Counted from the first letter of the stretch, positions 22,827 through 33,356 are shown. The stretch is DNA of 64,000 bases from Cunninghamia lanceolata (GCA_027924645.1 BSBN01000242.1:3968001-4032000), one strand, 5' to 3'. A program made the numbers and translations. Notes: generated by a model not told the origin, from the letters alone.

Positions 22827-23429
22827 GAGTGGAAAATACCTTTTGCGCTTCTAGGTTTCACGGAATGAGCTGAATTGGATTGCTGGAAGAAGTGACTTCT
22901 GCGGTTTATCTTCAAGAGGCTTGAGACAATTCATTTGTAGAGCTCCTTTTCTCCTTTTCTTGAGTGCAAATGTACAAATGATGAATACAAGAACCCTTTT
23001 ATCTCTCCACAAACCCTAATTTTGTTTGCAATAAATGCATGTCTTAAGTTATTCTAGTTGCTCTGTTCTCCTTGTCCTAAAAGATTTTTTCAGATCACTA
23101 AGATGCACTTAAAGTTACTCTCGGTGGATATTAGCAATCTATCTACCTTTTACAATCATTCCATTCAGTCTCAAATCAAGATACCTCAAATTCGAATCAT
23201 GCCGGATCTAACTGTGAAAATCCTATTTTTACTAAATGACTATTTAACTGGATCAAACTTGGAAGATTATCCTGTTCAAAACTTCTTGCGGATCTTTCAT
23301 CTCTTTACCAAAGCTTATTTAGATGTTCCTTTGTCAACCCTTTAATCCGCAACTTTCCTTGTGCCAATTCTGGCACCAATTAACTGGCTGGGGGAAAAAG
23401 TTTTTCCTTGTGTCTCCCCCTAAGCCAAA
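22827..23429 (-). other. Spacer between ORF1 and ORF2 of B
   Basis: About 600 bases with no supported ORF. It holds a purine-rich word, minus TTAGGGGGAGA, near 23420. Confidence 0.5.
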
Positions 23430-24620
23430 GCTCACTTTTTAATTTCTGGAAGGAATATTAGCACCAGATTCTGGTGCGGATCCATCCCCTACATTCTCTG
23501 TACTTCTCTTCACCCAAATCTTGTTCATCTCACTTTTAACTTCATCCGCATTCACTTTTCCTTTTCCTTTGTCTTGATTCTGATTATGATGCACCAGACC
23601 CCTTTTGTCCTAATTCTTGCTCCTAGAGAATTTGGCAATATGACTGGATCTATTGCAATTGTGGCAAACAACATTTCTTTGCATATTTGAATGATATCCT
23701 CTTGATCTGCATTGATTAGCCATATGTCCCATTCTATTGCATGCAAAGCATCTACCATTGAATGAATTGTTCATTTGCATATTTCTGCATTCATGAGATT
23801 TGTGACCATACCTTTTGCAGTTGAAACACTATCTGGAGAAGGATGTATTAGTCTGATTTATTCTTTTTCTACATTGATTAGCTTTATGACCAAAGTTATT
23901 GCAGTTGTGGCAGTATCCATTGAAGAATGGATATCTTTGAGCATTAGGTTGCCTTACCAGAGCTCTTCTAGGCCTGTTCCTTGGATTTCCTGATCCAAAA
24001 TTCTTCTGACTGGATCCGGAGCTTTCACCTTTCTCATATCCAAAGCCACGCTTGTTATCTACCCTCTTTTGGCTTTGAAGAAGAGCTTCAAGTTGAGAAG
24101 AGCTTATCTTGAATTTTTCTTTGTATTCATTTGTTGTTTGAAGATCCTTTTTAAGAGTGTCTATTTGATCCTCAAGTTTTTCTTCATTATCTCTAGCATC
24201 TTCAAGATTAGATTCCAGATGCCTGATTATTCTATCCATTTTGTGGCAGTCTTCTGATTTCTCTTTGAGAGATTGTCTTAGATCATCTTCAGTTTTTATT
24301 TTCTCTTCAATTTCTTGAGTGAATTTTATAACTCCTGATTCCATTTCATGTCTTACCATAATGATCTCTTTTGATAACTTTTCACATAACTTGGTTTTCT
24401 CCTTTAGGTCTTCATTTGTATCATTGGCTTCACCTTGACTTGCCAATTGTTGAAGTAGATCCTTTCTCTTTTTCATAGAGATACTCAGTTTCCCTTTTAG
24501 TTCATTTCTAAAATCATCAGCTTGTTTGAGTCTTTCCTTCAATTCATTTACTTCAGAGTTAGATTGCTCAAGATCATCTAGGGCAGTCTGAAGTTGTTCC
24601 CTCATACCATACACATCCAT
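23430..24620 (-). pseudogene. B ORF1: coiled coil with four zinc knuckles
   Basis: A 263-codon frame (24620-23829) is a long charged helix region with heptads (LQTALDDLEQSNSEVNELK; KTEDDLRQSLKEKSEDC). A basic patch (RNRPRRALVRQPN) and a first CCHC knuckle CHNCNNFGHKANQC follow. A TAG (23829-23831) interrupts, after which the same frame gives CFNCKRYGHKSHEC, CFACNRMGHMANQC and a fourth, damaged CHNCNRSSHIAKF. Tandem nucleic-acid-binding knuckles suit a gag-like packaging role. The coiled coil would replace the usual gag body; no protease follows. Confidence 0.7.
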
Positions 24621-24671
24621 TTGAATTCCCAGATCTTCCTCAAGCTGTTAGGCTCTGTTTGGAGGTACTTG

Positions 24672-24683
24672 GCTCTGATACCA
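24672..24683 (-). promoter_or_regulatory. tRNA-iMet primer binding site of B
   Basis: Minus strand TGGTATCAGAGC, followed by CAAGTACCTCC. The first bases of this context are shared with A. Confidence 0.9.
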
Positions 24684-24685
24684 AT

Positions 24686-25463
24686 TGTTGATAACTGAGA
24701 GGGGGGTGAATCAGTTATCTTAATTAATTTAACTTTCTGTTCTTCTTTAGCAACTAGTATAGTATCAAAACACATAAGCTTAAATGAACATGAAAGCAGA
24801 AATAAACTCAGTACACATGACACATATATTTTTGATGTGGAAACCCTGTTAAGGGAGAAAACCATGAGGTGATTAACCCAAGAATGTATTCTTTGTTAGA
24901 AGAATAGAAATACAAAATGACACTTGCCAATTAGGGCTCACTGCTCGAGCACACTGCTCACAAGAGGCTCACTGCCTACAGGAGACTCACTATCTACAGG
25001 TTATAAAGAGTGTAACAAGATACTTGAACTGATGAGAAGCATCCACATATGCTAGAGTTCAGTTCTGGTTAGGCTTAGTATACTGATCTACTGCACTTCA
25101 TTCTTCCTCTTCTTTTGTGCTGTTGTCCTTTCACATACCGGACCTGCCTTATTCCTTTTATATTGCTCTTCTACTTTTATTCGCACACCACACCACACAA
25201 CACTAAATTTCATATCAAAATTAATCTGGTATATATATCCGCACCAAGGATTTCATCCACTTTCTAGTCGGCATCCAGAATAGTCAATATTTATCCAAAC
25301 TCTGATCTGTTGGCTGAATCCTTAATTATCAAGTGATGCGTATCAAGGAGATGCTTATAGAAGTCATCTAACATGTCGACCAATCATGGATGATACCTTA
25401 AGAACCTTGATTACCATCAATATCTCATCTAGAATAGTTTTGATGCTCTATCGGTCAGTTCTT
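24686..25463 (-). repeat. 5' LTR of B, truncated
   Basis: Matches 18242-19020 closely and stops after CGGTCAGTTCTT, where A LTR sequence takes over. About 300 bases are lost. Confidence 0.85.
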
Positions 25464-25583
25464 AGCTGGGATCTTCACTTCACTATCTCCATTGATCCTC
25501 TTTGCTCATCCAATTCTTCTCATCAATGCAACATGAGTATGTTGACATCAATGACAACACCGGTTAGATCCATACTTGCAACA
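25460..25583 (-). repeat. 5' LTR of A, outer fragment
   Basis: Matches the last ~120 bases of 12349-13555. It is joined to the truncated B LTR at TCTT (25460-25463), a 4-base word present in both parents at the break. About 0.9 kb of the A LTR is missing. Confidence 0.85.
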
Positions 25584-25588
25584 TCTTG
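25584..25588. repeat. Target-site duplication TCTTG (right of A)
   Basis: Partner of 12344-12348. Confidence 0.85.
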
Positions 25589-27272
25589 TTTGTTGATTTT
25601 TGACATCATGGCGAAAAGTTATGGCTTTTGAAAAAGATTGCCCTATTAGGGCTAGAAGGGGGCCAAAGGTGGCCCTTTGATGTCACTGCTAATGCAGTGC
25701 TGATGACAACAGTCACTGGTATATTCTCTCTAGTCACCATAATATTCTGTGTAGAGAAAAAAATGCCACCTTGCCTACAAAATTGGTAATCAAAAGATAA
25801 AACCTCTGTTTTAGGCAAAAACTGCCAATGAGTAGGTCAAAACCGCCTTGACAGGCATATACACAGTGAAACCGCCTTCTGTATGGAAAAACCATAGGTT
25901 TAGAGAGAAAAACTGCCTGATGGAAAAAACCACCTTATTTGATCAGAAAACTACTAGATGAAATCAGCTATTATGGTCAAAACTGTTGTATGAGAAAGGA
26001 AAAACTACTTAGTCTAATGTCAAAACCGCTTCCCATATTGCAGAAAACCATTTACTGGCATTGTAGATGGTTTGTCAGGCAGTTTCTACAGCAGTTGACA
26101 ACTATTTAGAATGGGTAGTGGTTTTTTTGAAGACCGCCATATATTTGGAATTGTTTTATAAACCGCAGAAAAGTTTATTGACCGTCGGTTGATGAGATCA
26201 TATGGTGTGAGGTTTGTCTGGTCCGGGGGTGGTGTTTGAATGCCGCCAAGATTTGATGGAGCCCACCGAGTATTAAGGATTCAAGGAAGATACCGATAGG
26301 AACCACTGACTAGTTTAGAAAATTACCCAGCGTTTTGGATGGTGGGAGTGGCTGAAATCAAAGGTGCCCACTGGTGGTCACCTTAACCTATGGTTGGTGG
26401 TTGAAGTAATAGTCACGACCGGATTTGCTTATGCCGGGGTCGTTGTCAATTTCTGAAGACCAGTCAAGACCGCTGGTAAGCCTATGACTGTGGAGGATTG
26501 GTGATCCATAGTGCATGGAGGAGAATGGGGGGCCCGTACCACGTGGCACCCCATTACTCGATATGTTCTCTACAACTGTCAGTACCTTTCCTACACACAC
26601 AGGTACCCTACGTAGGCAGGGTACAACAGATATTCGCAGAAAATAAATTTTTAACCAGCGAACATTAATAAAATAGAAAAAAATTTCCTTTACCCGTTGG
26701 ACGAAAACGTTGACATTCTGATGATGCCTATGTACCACAGAGAGAATATTCCACCTACAATAATGACAGAATATTTTGTAGAATTTGTCCGTACAACGAG
26801 GCAAGGGCAAAGTTTTTTTGCCTTTTTATGCAACTGCTCCAATTTCGATGATTTTATAGTTGATCTATAGGTTTTGACGCCTTCTAGATGCAATGGCAGG
26901 GCCTGATTTTGTCCAAACTACTTTAAAATTGTAGATGCCTCCCAGATTAGGTACCCATTGTCCATATTGAAAATCTCATAGATTTGATATACGGTGTCTG
27001 ATTTGGAACGAAACAATAGCCGATCTCAACTATCTCGGACCTCCTGAACACAATCGTGTGCTCAGATTTGTAGCAACATGCTCTGAAATGACCATGCAAT
27101 ACAATGCATAAAGATGATAGCCTCACAAATTAGGCTTTTCCATCAAGTCTTTCTGATTCTCCAAGTCATCATTCGTTGCAAGAGAAGAGCATACTTGACT
27201 ATCAAGATCCACCATGAATTTGCATTCAATCTCTCAACAATTTGGCTAACAAGAAGAGATTCCACCTAGAGT
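25589..27272 (-). other. Leader of E, right of insertion A, with repeat array
   Basis: No convincing ORF. From about 25759 to 26180 the plus-strand word AAAACCGCC or a variant (AAAACTGCC, AAAACTACT) recurs at 25817, 25839, 25868, 25887, 25908, 25924, 25946, 25978, 26000, 26022 and 26044. Many intervals are 19-22 bases. The sense-strand core is GGCGGTTTT. The rest (26200-27272) shows nothing recognisable. Confidence 0.6.
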
Positions 27273-27284
27273 GCTTTGATGCCA
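27273..27284 (-). promoter_or_regulatory. Primer binding site of E (degenerate iMet)
   Basis: Minus strand TGGCATCAAAGC against the usual TGGTATCAGAGC: two transitions, directly abutting the LTR end TTACA. Confidence 0.65.
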
Positions 27285-27698
27285 TGTAAGAGTTGTCTAG
27301 ATAGGAGCCACCCAAGATCTAGGACTTCATGAAAGCACAAGAGAGACAATATGAAAGAATAATAATGTATTCTATCAATGAATGCAAAATTGTGTATATT
27401 ACAATGCTTGAAGAGCCTTGCTTATAAAGACAAGGTGAGAGCTAGAAAGGTGGAGTGAAAAGTGGAGACCTACAACATGTGACAATTAGAGGATACCAAC
27501 TAATTACACATGTGGAGGATAAGACACCTCACTTCAACTATCAACAACTCAACACACGACTCCTAGAAAACTCACTAAGTCAACTTAACATGTGTGAATT
27601 ATGTAAGAGGATATCATTTAACTAATAAATAGTTAAATAATATTGAATTATCCTCACACAAGGGAACTAAATAGCAAATATCCCTATTCACACTAACA
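27285..27698 (-). repeat. 5' LTR of E, complete
   Basis: Minus strand begins TGTTAGTGTGAATAGGG at 27698 and ends CAACTCTTACA at 27285, 414 bases. A TATA-like CTTTATAAGC lies near 27420. It shares about 200 bases with 9592-9793. Confidence 0.8.
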
Positions 27699-27742
27699 AT
27701 TTCTGGCATGGGAGCCAAATCCAAGCTCTGACTACGGGAGAT
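27699..27742 (+). promoter_or_regulatory. Linker with plus-strand polypurine tract (F)
   Basis: 44 bases between two oppositely oriented LTRs. The end CTACGGGAGAT directly before TGTTAG resembles a Copia polypurine tract, so this is the tail of a plus-oriented internal region. Confidence 0.5.
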
Positions 27743-28070
27743 TGTTAGTGTGAATAGGGATATTTTCTATCTAGTTCCCTTTTGTGAGGATAATTTAATA
27801 TTATTTAACTATTTATTAGTTAAATAATATCCTCTTACATAATTCACACATGTTAAGTTGACTAGATAGCAAAGACATGTTGTTTACAGGTTTTGGATCC
27901 TCTTTGGTCTTCTTCTAGCATTCACCATTGGCGCAAGAGCTTTTCAAGCATTGTAATATACACAATTTTGCATTCATTGATAGAATACATTATTATTCTT
28001 TCATATTGTCTCTCTTGTTCTTTCATGAAGTCCTAGATCTTGGGTGGCTCCTATCTAGCCAACTCTTACA
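27743..28070 (+). repeat. Plus-oriented chimeric 3' LTR (F)
   Basis: Starts TGTTAGTGTGAATAGGG and ends CAACTCTTACA like the E LTR. Its middle (about 27880-27945) is replaced by roughly 70 bases matching the E coding region at about 10089-10160 (shared GGTTTTGGATCCTCTTTGG), in LTR sense. The replaced part includes the TATA region. AACAA follows at 28071. Confidence 0.75.
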
Positions 28071-28075
28071 AACAA
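28071..28075. repeat. Target-site duplication AACAA (right)
   Basis: Partner of 9562-9566. Confidence 0.75.
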
Positions 28076-28560
28076 TGGAGTTTTCCTACGTACATAGAAA
28101 GATTGGATGCATATATAAATGAATTCCAATAGATTGCTGTCATGGTCCCAGAGATGCCAAAAAGTAGAGTTGTTATGCTTTTTGTTGAGGGATTGAGTGA
28201 CATGATGTGTGTCTTGGTGAAAGTACACAAGCCCAAGACTTTAGATGAGGCTATTGAGCTTGCTATGGACTTGGACACCACTCCTGCACCAACTTAATTT
28301 TAGAAGAATACTTTCAAAGGTGGGAGTTCAAATGAAACAAAATATCAATTAGCCATAGCCTAATCCTTCTAATGCAATCAACAATGAGAGAAATGAATTG
28401 AGAAGAAAAAAATTGTGTTTCTCATGCAAGCAACTATGGGAACCTGGTCATAGATGCCTTGGAAAAGGCAAGGTACACCTTATAGAGGTGGTTTCAGATG
28501 AGGAAAATGATGAGCATGAGGAGACAGGTTCACATAGTGATGCTGATCCTACAGAGTAGC
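28076..28560 (+). pseudogene. Chromovirus gag, 5'-truncated
   Basis: Frame fragments include VPEMPKSRVVMLFVEGLSD and HKPKTLDEAIELAMDLD, typical of the retrotransposon gag body of chromoviruses. A decayed knuckle region (about 28400-28450) and an acidic linker follow. Several stops, the first TAG in a Gln-like position near 28131. Confidence 0.7.
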
Positions 28561-28568
28561 AACCTCAA

Positions 28569-28832
28569 TTGGAGCTTGAGGCCCATGATACAGGTGGTTC
28601 AAGGGGTGTTACTGTTGCCTCTATCTTAGGTATTCCTAGGTATCATTCTTCCTTCTTGAGAGGGGTACTTAAGGGGCAACGGTTCACTTGTTTAGTTGAT
28701 AGTGGTGCCACACACAACTTCATTGATGAGAAGTTGGTGAAGAGGCACAACATACAGGCTGAGGACTTTCCAAGATTTTTAGTGACTGTTGCTGATAGTT
28801 ATACTTTGGATTACAAACAAAAGATTTCTTAG
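28569..28832 (+). pseudogene. Chromovirus protease
   Basis: The aspartic protease active site CLVDSGATHNFIDEKL is intact. The frame ends at TAG (28830-28832). The next in-frame segment reads IDIQMGDYTLTDDFYMVN, so the TAG probably replaced Gln. Confidence 0.8.
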
Positions 28833-30480
28833 ATTGACATACAGATGGGTGATTATACTCTGACAGATGACTTCTACATGGTGAATCTTGTGGGTATTAA
28901 TGTGGTGTTAGGGATATAGTGGCTACATTCTCTTGGATGCTATATACAAGACACACAAAAGATGGAGATTGAGTTTATACATGATGGGAGGAGGATAGTT
29001 TTGAGAGCTCTTTCAGACGGTGGGCCTAAGACCATTTCAACTAGATGGATGGAGACATCGTTTCGCCATGCTGATGTGGCATGGGTAGTAGAGGTGATTA
29101 TCTCTCCCAAATCTTCTCTCGATGGTCCTCATTATGATGTGGATATCCAGTCAGTGTTGGATAAGCATAGAAGAGTGTTTGGTGACATCCCTCCAGGTAG
29201 ACCCCCAGATAGGGGTTTTGAGCATGTGATAGAGTTAGAGGAGGGCACCAAGCCCATTAATATTCCTACATATCGATACCCTAGGCACTTCAAAGAGGAG
29301 ATTGAGAGGACCATTCACAAGTTGATAGATATGGGTTACATTCACCCTTCTTCTAGCCCATTTGCTTCTTCAGTAGCGTTGGTGAAGAAGAAGGATGGCA
29401 CCATGCGTATGTGTATAGATTACAGGGCCCTAAACAAAAAGACAATTAAGAATAGGTACCCAATTCCCAAGATCGATGAGATGCTAGATGAGTTACACGG
29501 GGCTGTGTTCTTTTCCAAAATTGATCTACGTTCACGATATCATTAGATACGTGTCTGAGAGGAGGGTGTTCCCAAAACAACTTTTAGATGTCACTATGGG
29601 CACTATGATTTTCTTGTGAGGCCCTTTGGTCTCACCAATGCTCTAGCCACTTTTCAATCTTGTATGAACCACGTGTTCAACAAGCAGTTGCAGAAATTCC
29701 TGTTAGTGTTTTTTTTATGACATATTGATATATAGCAGGACATGGGAGGAACATCTTCATCATCTTGATGAGGTTCTTGGTATCATGGAAGCCCAATCTT
29801 TGTTTTCTAAGGCTTCCAAGTGTGAGATTGGATTGAGGGAGATCTTATAATTGGGGCATGTGATCAGTGTAGATGGAGTTAGAGTGCATGAAGAAAAGAT
29901 TAGAGCTATTCAGGATTGGCCTACACCCATGAACATTTCAAAGTTGAGAGGTTTCGTGGGGCTATGCAGTTACTACAAGAGGTTTGTGAGGGGGTTTTCT
30001 CAGTTGGTAGTACTACTCACCAATCTCACTAAGAAGGGAGCTTTTGGCTGGTCCGATCATGCACATGCATCTTTTGATAAGTTGAAGGAGGTTATGAGCA
30101 CCACTCCAGTTTTAGCACTTCCTAATTATTCATAGCCATTTATCCTTGAGTGTGATGCTTTTGGTGATTGCATTGGGGCTGTGTTAATGCAAAACATACA
30201 TCCTATTGTATTTGAGATCAGAAAATTGAGGGATGTAGAGCCTTTGTACTCTACCTATGACAAGGAGATGCTTGCCATCATGCATGCGTTGGCAAAGTTT
30301 TGTCAACATTTGGTGGGTGCCAAATTTGTGGTTAGGATAGACCACAATAGTTTGAAGTATTTCTTGGAGCAAAAAGATCTAAATGAAAGGTAAAAAAAAG
30401 TGGGTCAACAAGATACAAGTTCATGATTTTGATATAGATTATGTGAAAGGCAAGAAAAATGTGGTCGCTGATGCCCTTTC
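28833..30480 (+). pseudogene. Chromovirus reverse transcriptase and RNase H
   Basis: RT begins in 28962-29546 ([45 protein letters not shown]) and continues past a TAG at 29544 with FLVRPFGLTNA. The catalytic FDD region near 29710-29735 has one T too many in a T-run and reads FYDILIYS, so it is destroyed. The connection domain (LRGFVGLCSYYKRFV) and RNase H (30135-30390, YDKEMLAIMHALAKF, RIDHNSLKYFLEQ) follow. A second slip in an A-run lies at about 30392. Confidence 0.85.
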
Positions 30481-31956
30481 TAGGAGGCCTACACTATGCT
30501 CCTTGACTGAGATTTTAGCAGATTGGAAATCTCAACTTTTGGTTGAGTATTCCAAATCTACTTTTGCATGCAAGCATATGGATGGATTGATTCAGGATGA
30601 TAGATACAGGGTGGTTGATGACATCATATACTATAAGGATAGGATATTTCTGGTACCTAAATCAAAGCTTAAGCAACAAATTTTGAGATCCATTCATTAT
30701 TCACCTCTAGCAGGGCATCCAGGTTTCCTTAAAACCTATAGGAATGCTAGAGAGAAATTCTCTTGGAAGGGTCTCAAGGATGACGTGATGCAACATGTTA
30801 GAGAGTGCTTGACTTGTTAGCAGAACAAGTCAAAGCATACTTTCCTAGCTGGTCTTCTACAACCTTTGCCTATACTTGAGCAGAAGTGGGAGAGTATTTC
30901 TATGGACTTTATTACTGGCCTTTCGAGGGTATAGGGCAAAGATTGCATATATGTAGTAGTTGACATGTTGACTCAATATGCATATTTCTTTGCCATACCG
31001 ACAGACTATTCAGCTTTGCAGGTGGTAGAGTTATTTTTTCAAGAGGTATTTCAGCTGCATGGTCTCCCTAAGACCATTGTTAGTGATCGGGACAATAGGT
31101 TTCTCAGTATGTTCTAGTAAGAGTTGTTCTAATTATCAGGTACAGATTTGACACCCATCACTAGCTACCATCCTCAGATAGATGGTCAGATTGAGACTGT
31201 GAATAAGTGGGTAGAGAGCTATCTATGAAATTATGTAGCGGGGGAGCAACGTGCTTGGGTTAGATGGTTTTATTTGGGGCAGTATTGTTATAATACTACC
31301 TATCATATGACCATTGGTATGTCACCATTCAGAGCTCTATATGGTTATGATGTAGTTTCTTTTGTTGATTTAGCTTTTGGTGATAGTAGAGCTCCTAGAG
31401 CTAAGGAGCTAATACAGGACACCTAGGATATCCTGAAGGCACTTAGGGATAATATGCAGTAGACCCAAAATCAGCAAAAGTTGTATGCTGATATACATAG
31501 AGAGGAGAGGACATTTGAGTTGATGACTTGGTTTTCTTGCGCCTACAACCTTATAGACATATTTCATTGAAGAGAAGTGGTGCAGAGAAGCTGAAACCAA
31601 GGTTCTATGGTCCCTACAGGATTGTTAGGAGAGTTGGGGAGGTAGTGTATGAGCTTGACTTACCAGTAGGTAGCAAGATTCATAACGTCTTCCATGTATC
31701 ATGCCTCAAGAAGGCATTCAGATAGCATATAGTTTGTTCTCCAAACCTCCCTCCTCTTGATGAGGAAGGTATATTGATCTTATAGCCTGATTCAATGTTG
31801 GATACGAGAGAGTGTAGGTTGTACAACAGGGTGATCAAGGAGTATTTGGTGAGATGGAGAGGTTTGCCAATGGAGGATGCTACTTGGGAAGGAGAACAGA
31901 TTTTGGAGCATCCTAATCTTCAATTTATTGAGGACAAGCAATCCCAAGAAGGAAGG
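30481..31956 (+). pseudogene. Chromovirus integrase with chromodomain
   Basis: HHCC zinc finger around 30700-30820 (HYSPLAGHPGF ... VRECLTC). DDE core 30890-31240 with VVVDMLTQYAYF and IVSDRDNRF. C-terminal module 31560-31725 (LKPRFYGPYRIVRRVGEVVYELDL, HNVFHVSCLKKAFR). Chromodomain 31795-31950 (YLVRWRGLPMEDATWEGEQIL), the reader module that steers chromovirus integration to marked chromatin. Stops are mostly TAG (30818, about 30932, 31423, 31459) with a few TAA and TGA. Confidence 0.85.
31952..31956. repeat. Target-site duplication GAAGG (left of H)
   Basis: Directly before the LTR start TGTAAAGG. Repeated at 52022-52026. Confidence 0.9.
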
Positions 31957-33340
31957 TGTAAAGGAAAACTAATGTGTTGTAGACTTAGCATAATTCAGGG
32001 GTAAACCTATCTAAACAATCCACTCTATCATTGCATTCCTACATTAAATTATCAACCAAGGAGCGTAATCTTATGATGGCACTGCACTATATGTGCCTTT
32101 AGGGCTCATATTCTTCCTAGACTATCTTATCCAAACCTATTCAAGCTATTCTACTCTACTAAAATTCACAGAAATGCAAGAACAATAAAAACAATTATAG
32201 AATCTAGTGGCTATGGGTACCTACAGCATAACCTGTAGATGATTGTTATCAACAAAAAATTATAGAAGTAACCCAAAACATCCAAAATAATAAGAGAACT
32301 AGTGCTAACCTCTAGAGGACTTAAAGTTGATAGATCATGCAATTGTTCATGAACCATATGACTTGTAATTCAACAATCAAATTATTCTAATTGACTCGTA
32401 ATGTATTTATAACTTAGTAGAAAACATACTTAACAAGAATGCATAAAGGAATGGGAAAATAAATGAAGTGAGGATCAGTAACTTGAGTGGTCAGCTCAAC
32501 AGATTGACTCACTTAACTGAAAATAAAATCTAATTCAGATACTCATGCATCTTCATGACACACAGTTCCATTCATTTCAAATCATAAACAAAATCTTTTC
32601 AGATTGTATTCAATAATAACATTCCTCAATAAAACATGTCTGGATCTTCCAATATTGAAAAATAGAGTTACAACTGAGTATCTAGGAAATAAAGTAACTA
32701 ATTTGATATCTAACTCATCCCTCCTAACTTCTACAGAAATGGGAGAGTTTTATGTAACTATCAACTAACTTCAACCATCAATCCATTCCTAGATACTAGG
32801 ATACAGGTTTGAGATTGATCTATTAATCTAACCAAACAAAGGAAAGAGAGTCCTATTCAAACAAGAATTCTTATGCAATGGATCTCATGAAGAACGATGC
32901 ATTTGAAACAAGTCTTCTTCTTCTGCATTTATTTTTGTCCATGATGGTTCACATTCATCCTCCAGCTGCCTGCACGTTTGGCGTCCTAACTTCACTTCCT
33001 TTAATTCTCCTGTCTGCAACTTCACTGCAAATGCTCATTTCCTTGATGACACGATCTTGTTGCATAGGGGTTAATTCACAAAACATTTGCACACAAATAA
33101 CCTTCATGACTAAACCATAGGATTCCATTTATATTGCATGTATACTCCTATTTAAATCATTCAATTGATAATATCATCACCATATTCCATATTAATAATA
33201 GGGATTCAAAGTCTTGTAAAGTATATAAAAAGATAGCATATAATGATGGTGATGTTGGTAAAGTGTTTGAAGGATCATATGGAAAAGTTCTAAAAACATA
33301 TAAAAACAACATAAAAAGAGGTCAATATTTGAACCCATCA
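31957..33340 (-). repeat. 3' LTR of H
   Basis: 1384 bases, TGTAAAGG...CCCATCA on the plus strand. Matches 50637-52021 with scattered differences throughout. Confidence 0.9.
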
Positions 33341-33356
33341 CTCCCCCCAACTAGCC
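33341..33356 (-). promoter_or_regulatory. Polypurine tract of H
   Basis: Minus strand CTAGTTGGGGGGAG directly before the LTR start TGATGGG. Confidence 0.75.

Larger units (their letters stand above)
18242..25463 (-). mobile_element. Non-autonomous LTR element B
   Basis: Minus-oriented: 3' LTR 18242-19341, polypurine tracts, a long ORF2 (22826-19580), a zinc-knuckle ORF1 (24620-23430), iMet primer site, and a 5' LTR 24686-25463 cut short by deletion. No protease, integrase, RT or RNase H was recognised in the 5.3 kb between the LTRs. LTR blocks, primer site and the polypurine-tract context (CTCCCCCTTTGNCATTGATGGCAACA) are shared with A, so B was probably mobilised in trans by an A-like element. 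It inserted into the 5' LTR of A. Confidence 0.8.
12349..25583 (-). mobile_element. Copia element A (Sirevirus-like), interrupted by B
   Basis: Minus-oriented: 3' LTR 12349-13555, polypurine tracts, pol 13888-16763, gag-protease 16764-18029, primer site 18058-18069, 5' LTR from 18072. The 5' LTR is interrupted at 18241 by element B and resumes only at about 25460-25583. TCTTG flanks both ends, proving one insertion. Domain order gag-protease-integrase-RT-RNase H defines Copia. The 1.2-kb LTR and several polypurine-like tracts suggest the Sirevirus group (inference). Confidence 0.9.
9567..28070 (-). mobile_element. Rearranged Copia composite E/F
   Basis: The whole unit is flanked by AACAA. 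E is the minus-oriented body: 3' LTR remnant at 9567-9793, polypurine tract, gag-protease ORF, long leader, primer site at 27273-27284 and complete 5' LTR at 27285-27698. F is a plus-oriented 3' LTR (27743-28070) preceded by its own polypurine tract. The outermost bases on both sides are plus-oriented LTR ends, while the body is inverted. That fits a rearranged cDNA (self-integration or strand switching) or a nested same-family insertion followed by deletion. Integrase, reverse transcriptase and RNase H are absent. Element A interrupts the leader at 12349-25588. Confidence 0.65.
28076..31956 (+). mobile_element. Chromovirus (Ty3/gypsy) G, main part
   Basis: Plus-oriented gag, protease, RT, RNase H, integrase and chromodomain in that order, all decayed. 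The 5' part of gag and the 5' LTR are missing: 28076 abuts the E/F composite and, before it, the D LTR. The last codons are split by H at 31956/52027. Confidence 0.85.

Noticed and set aside
26388..26810. 140-codon minus-strand ORF in the E leader
   Set aside because: No family resemblance, no conserved start context, overlaps another open frame; chance in a long leader.
27699..27742. tRNA-like or gene fragment between the two E/F LTRs
   Set aside because: Too short for a tRNA and no cloverleaf; it ends in a polypurine tract next to an LTR, so it is element sequence.
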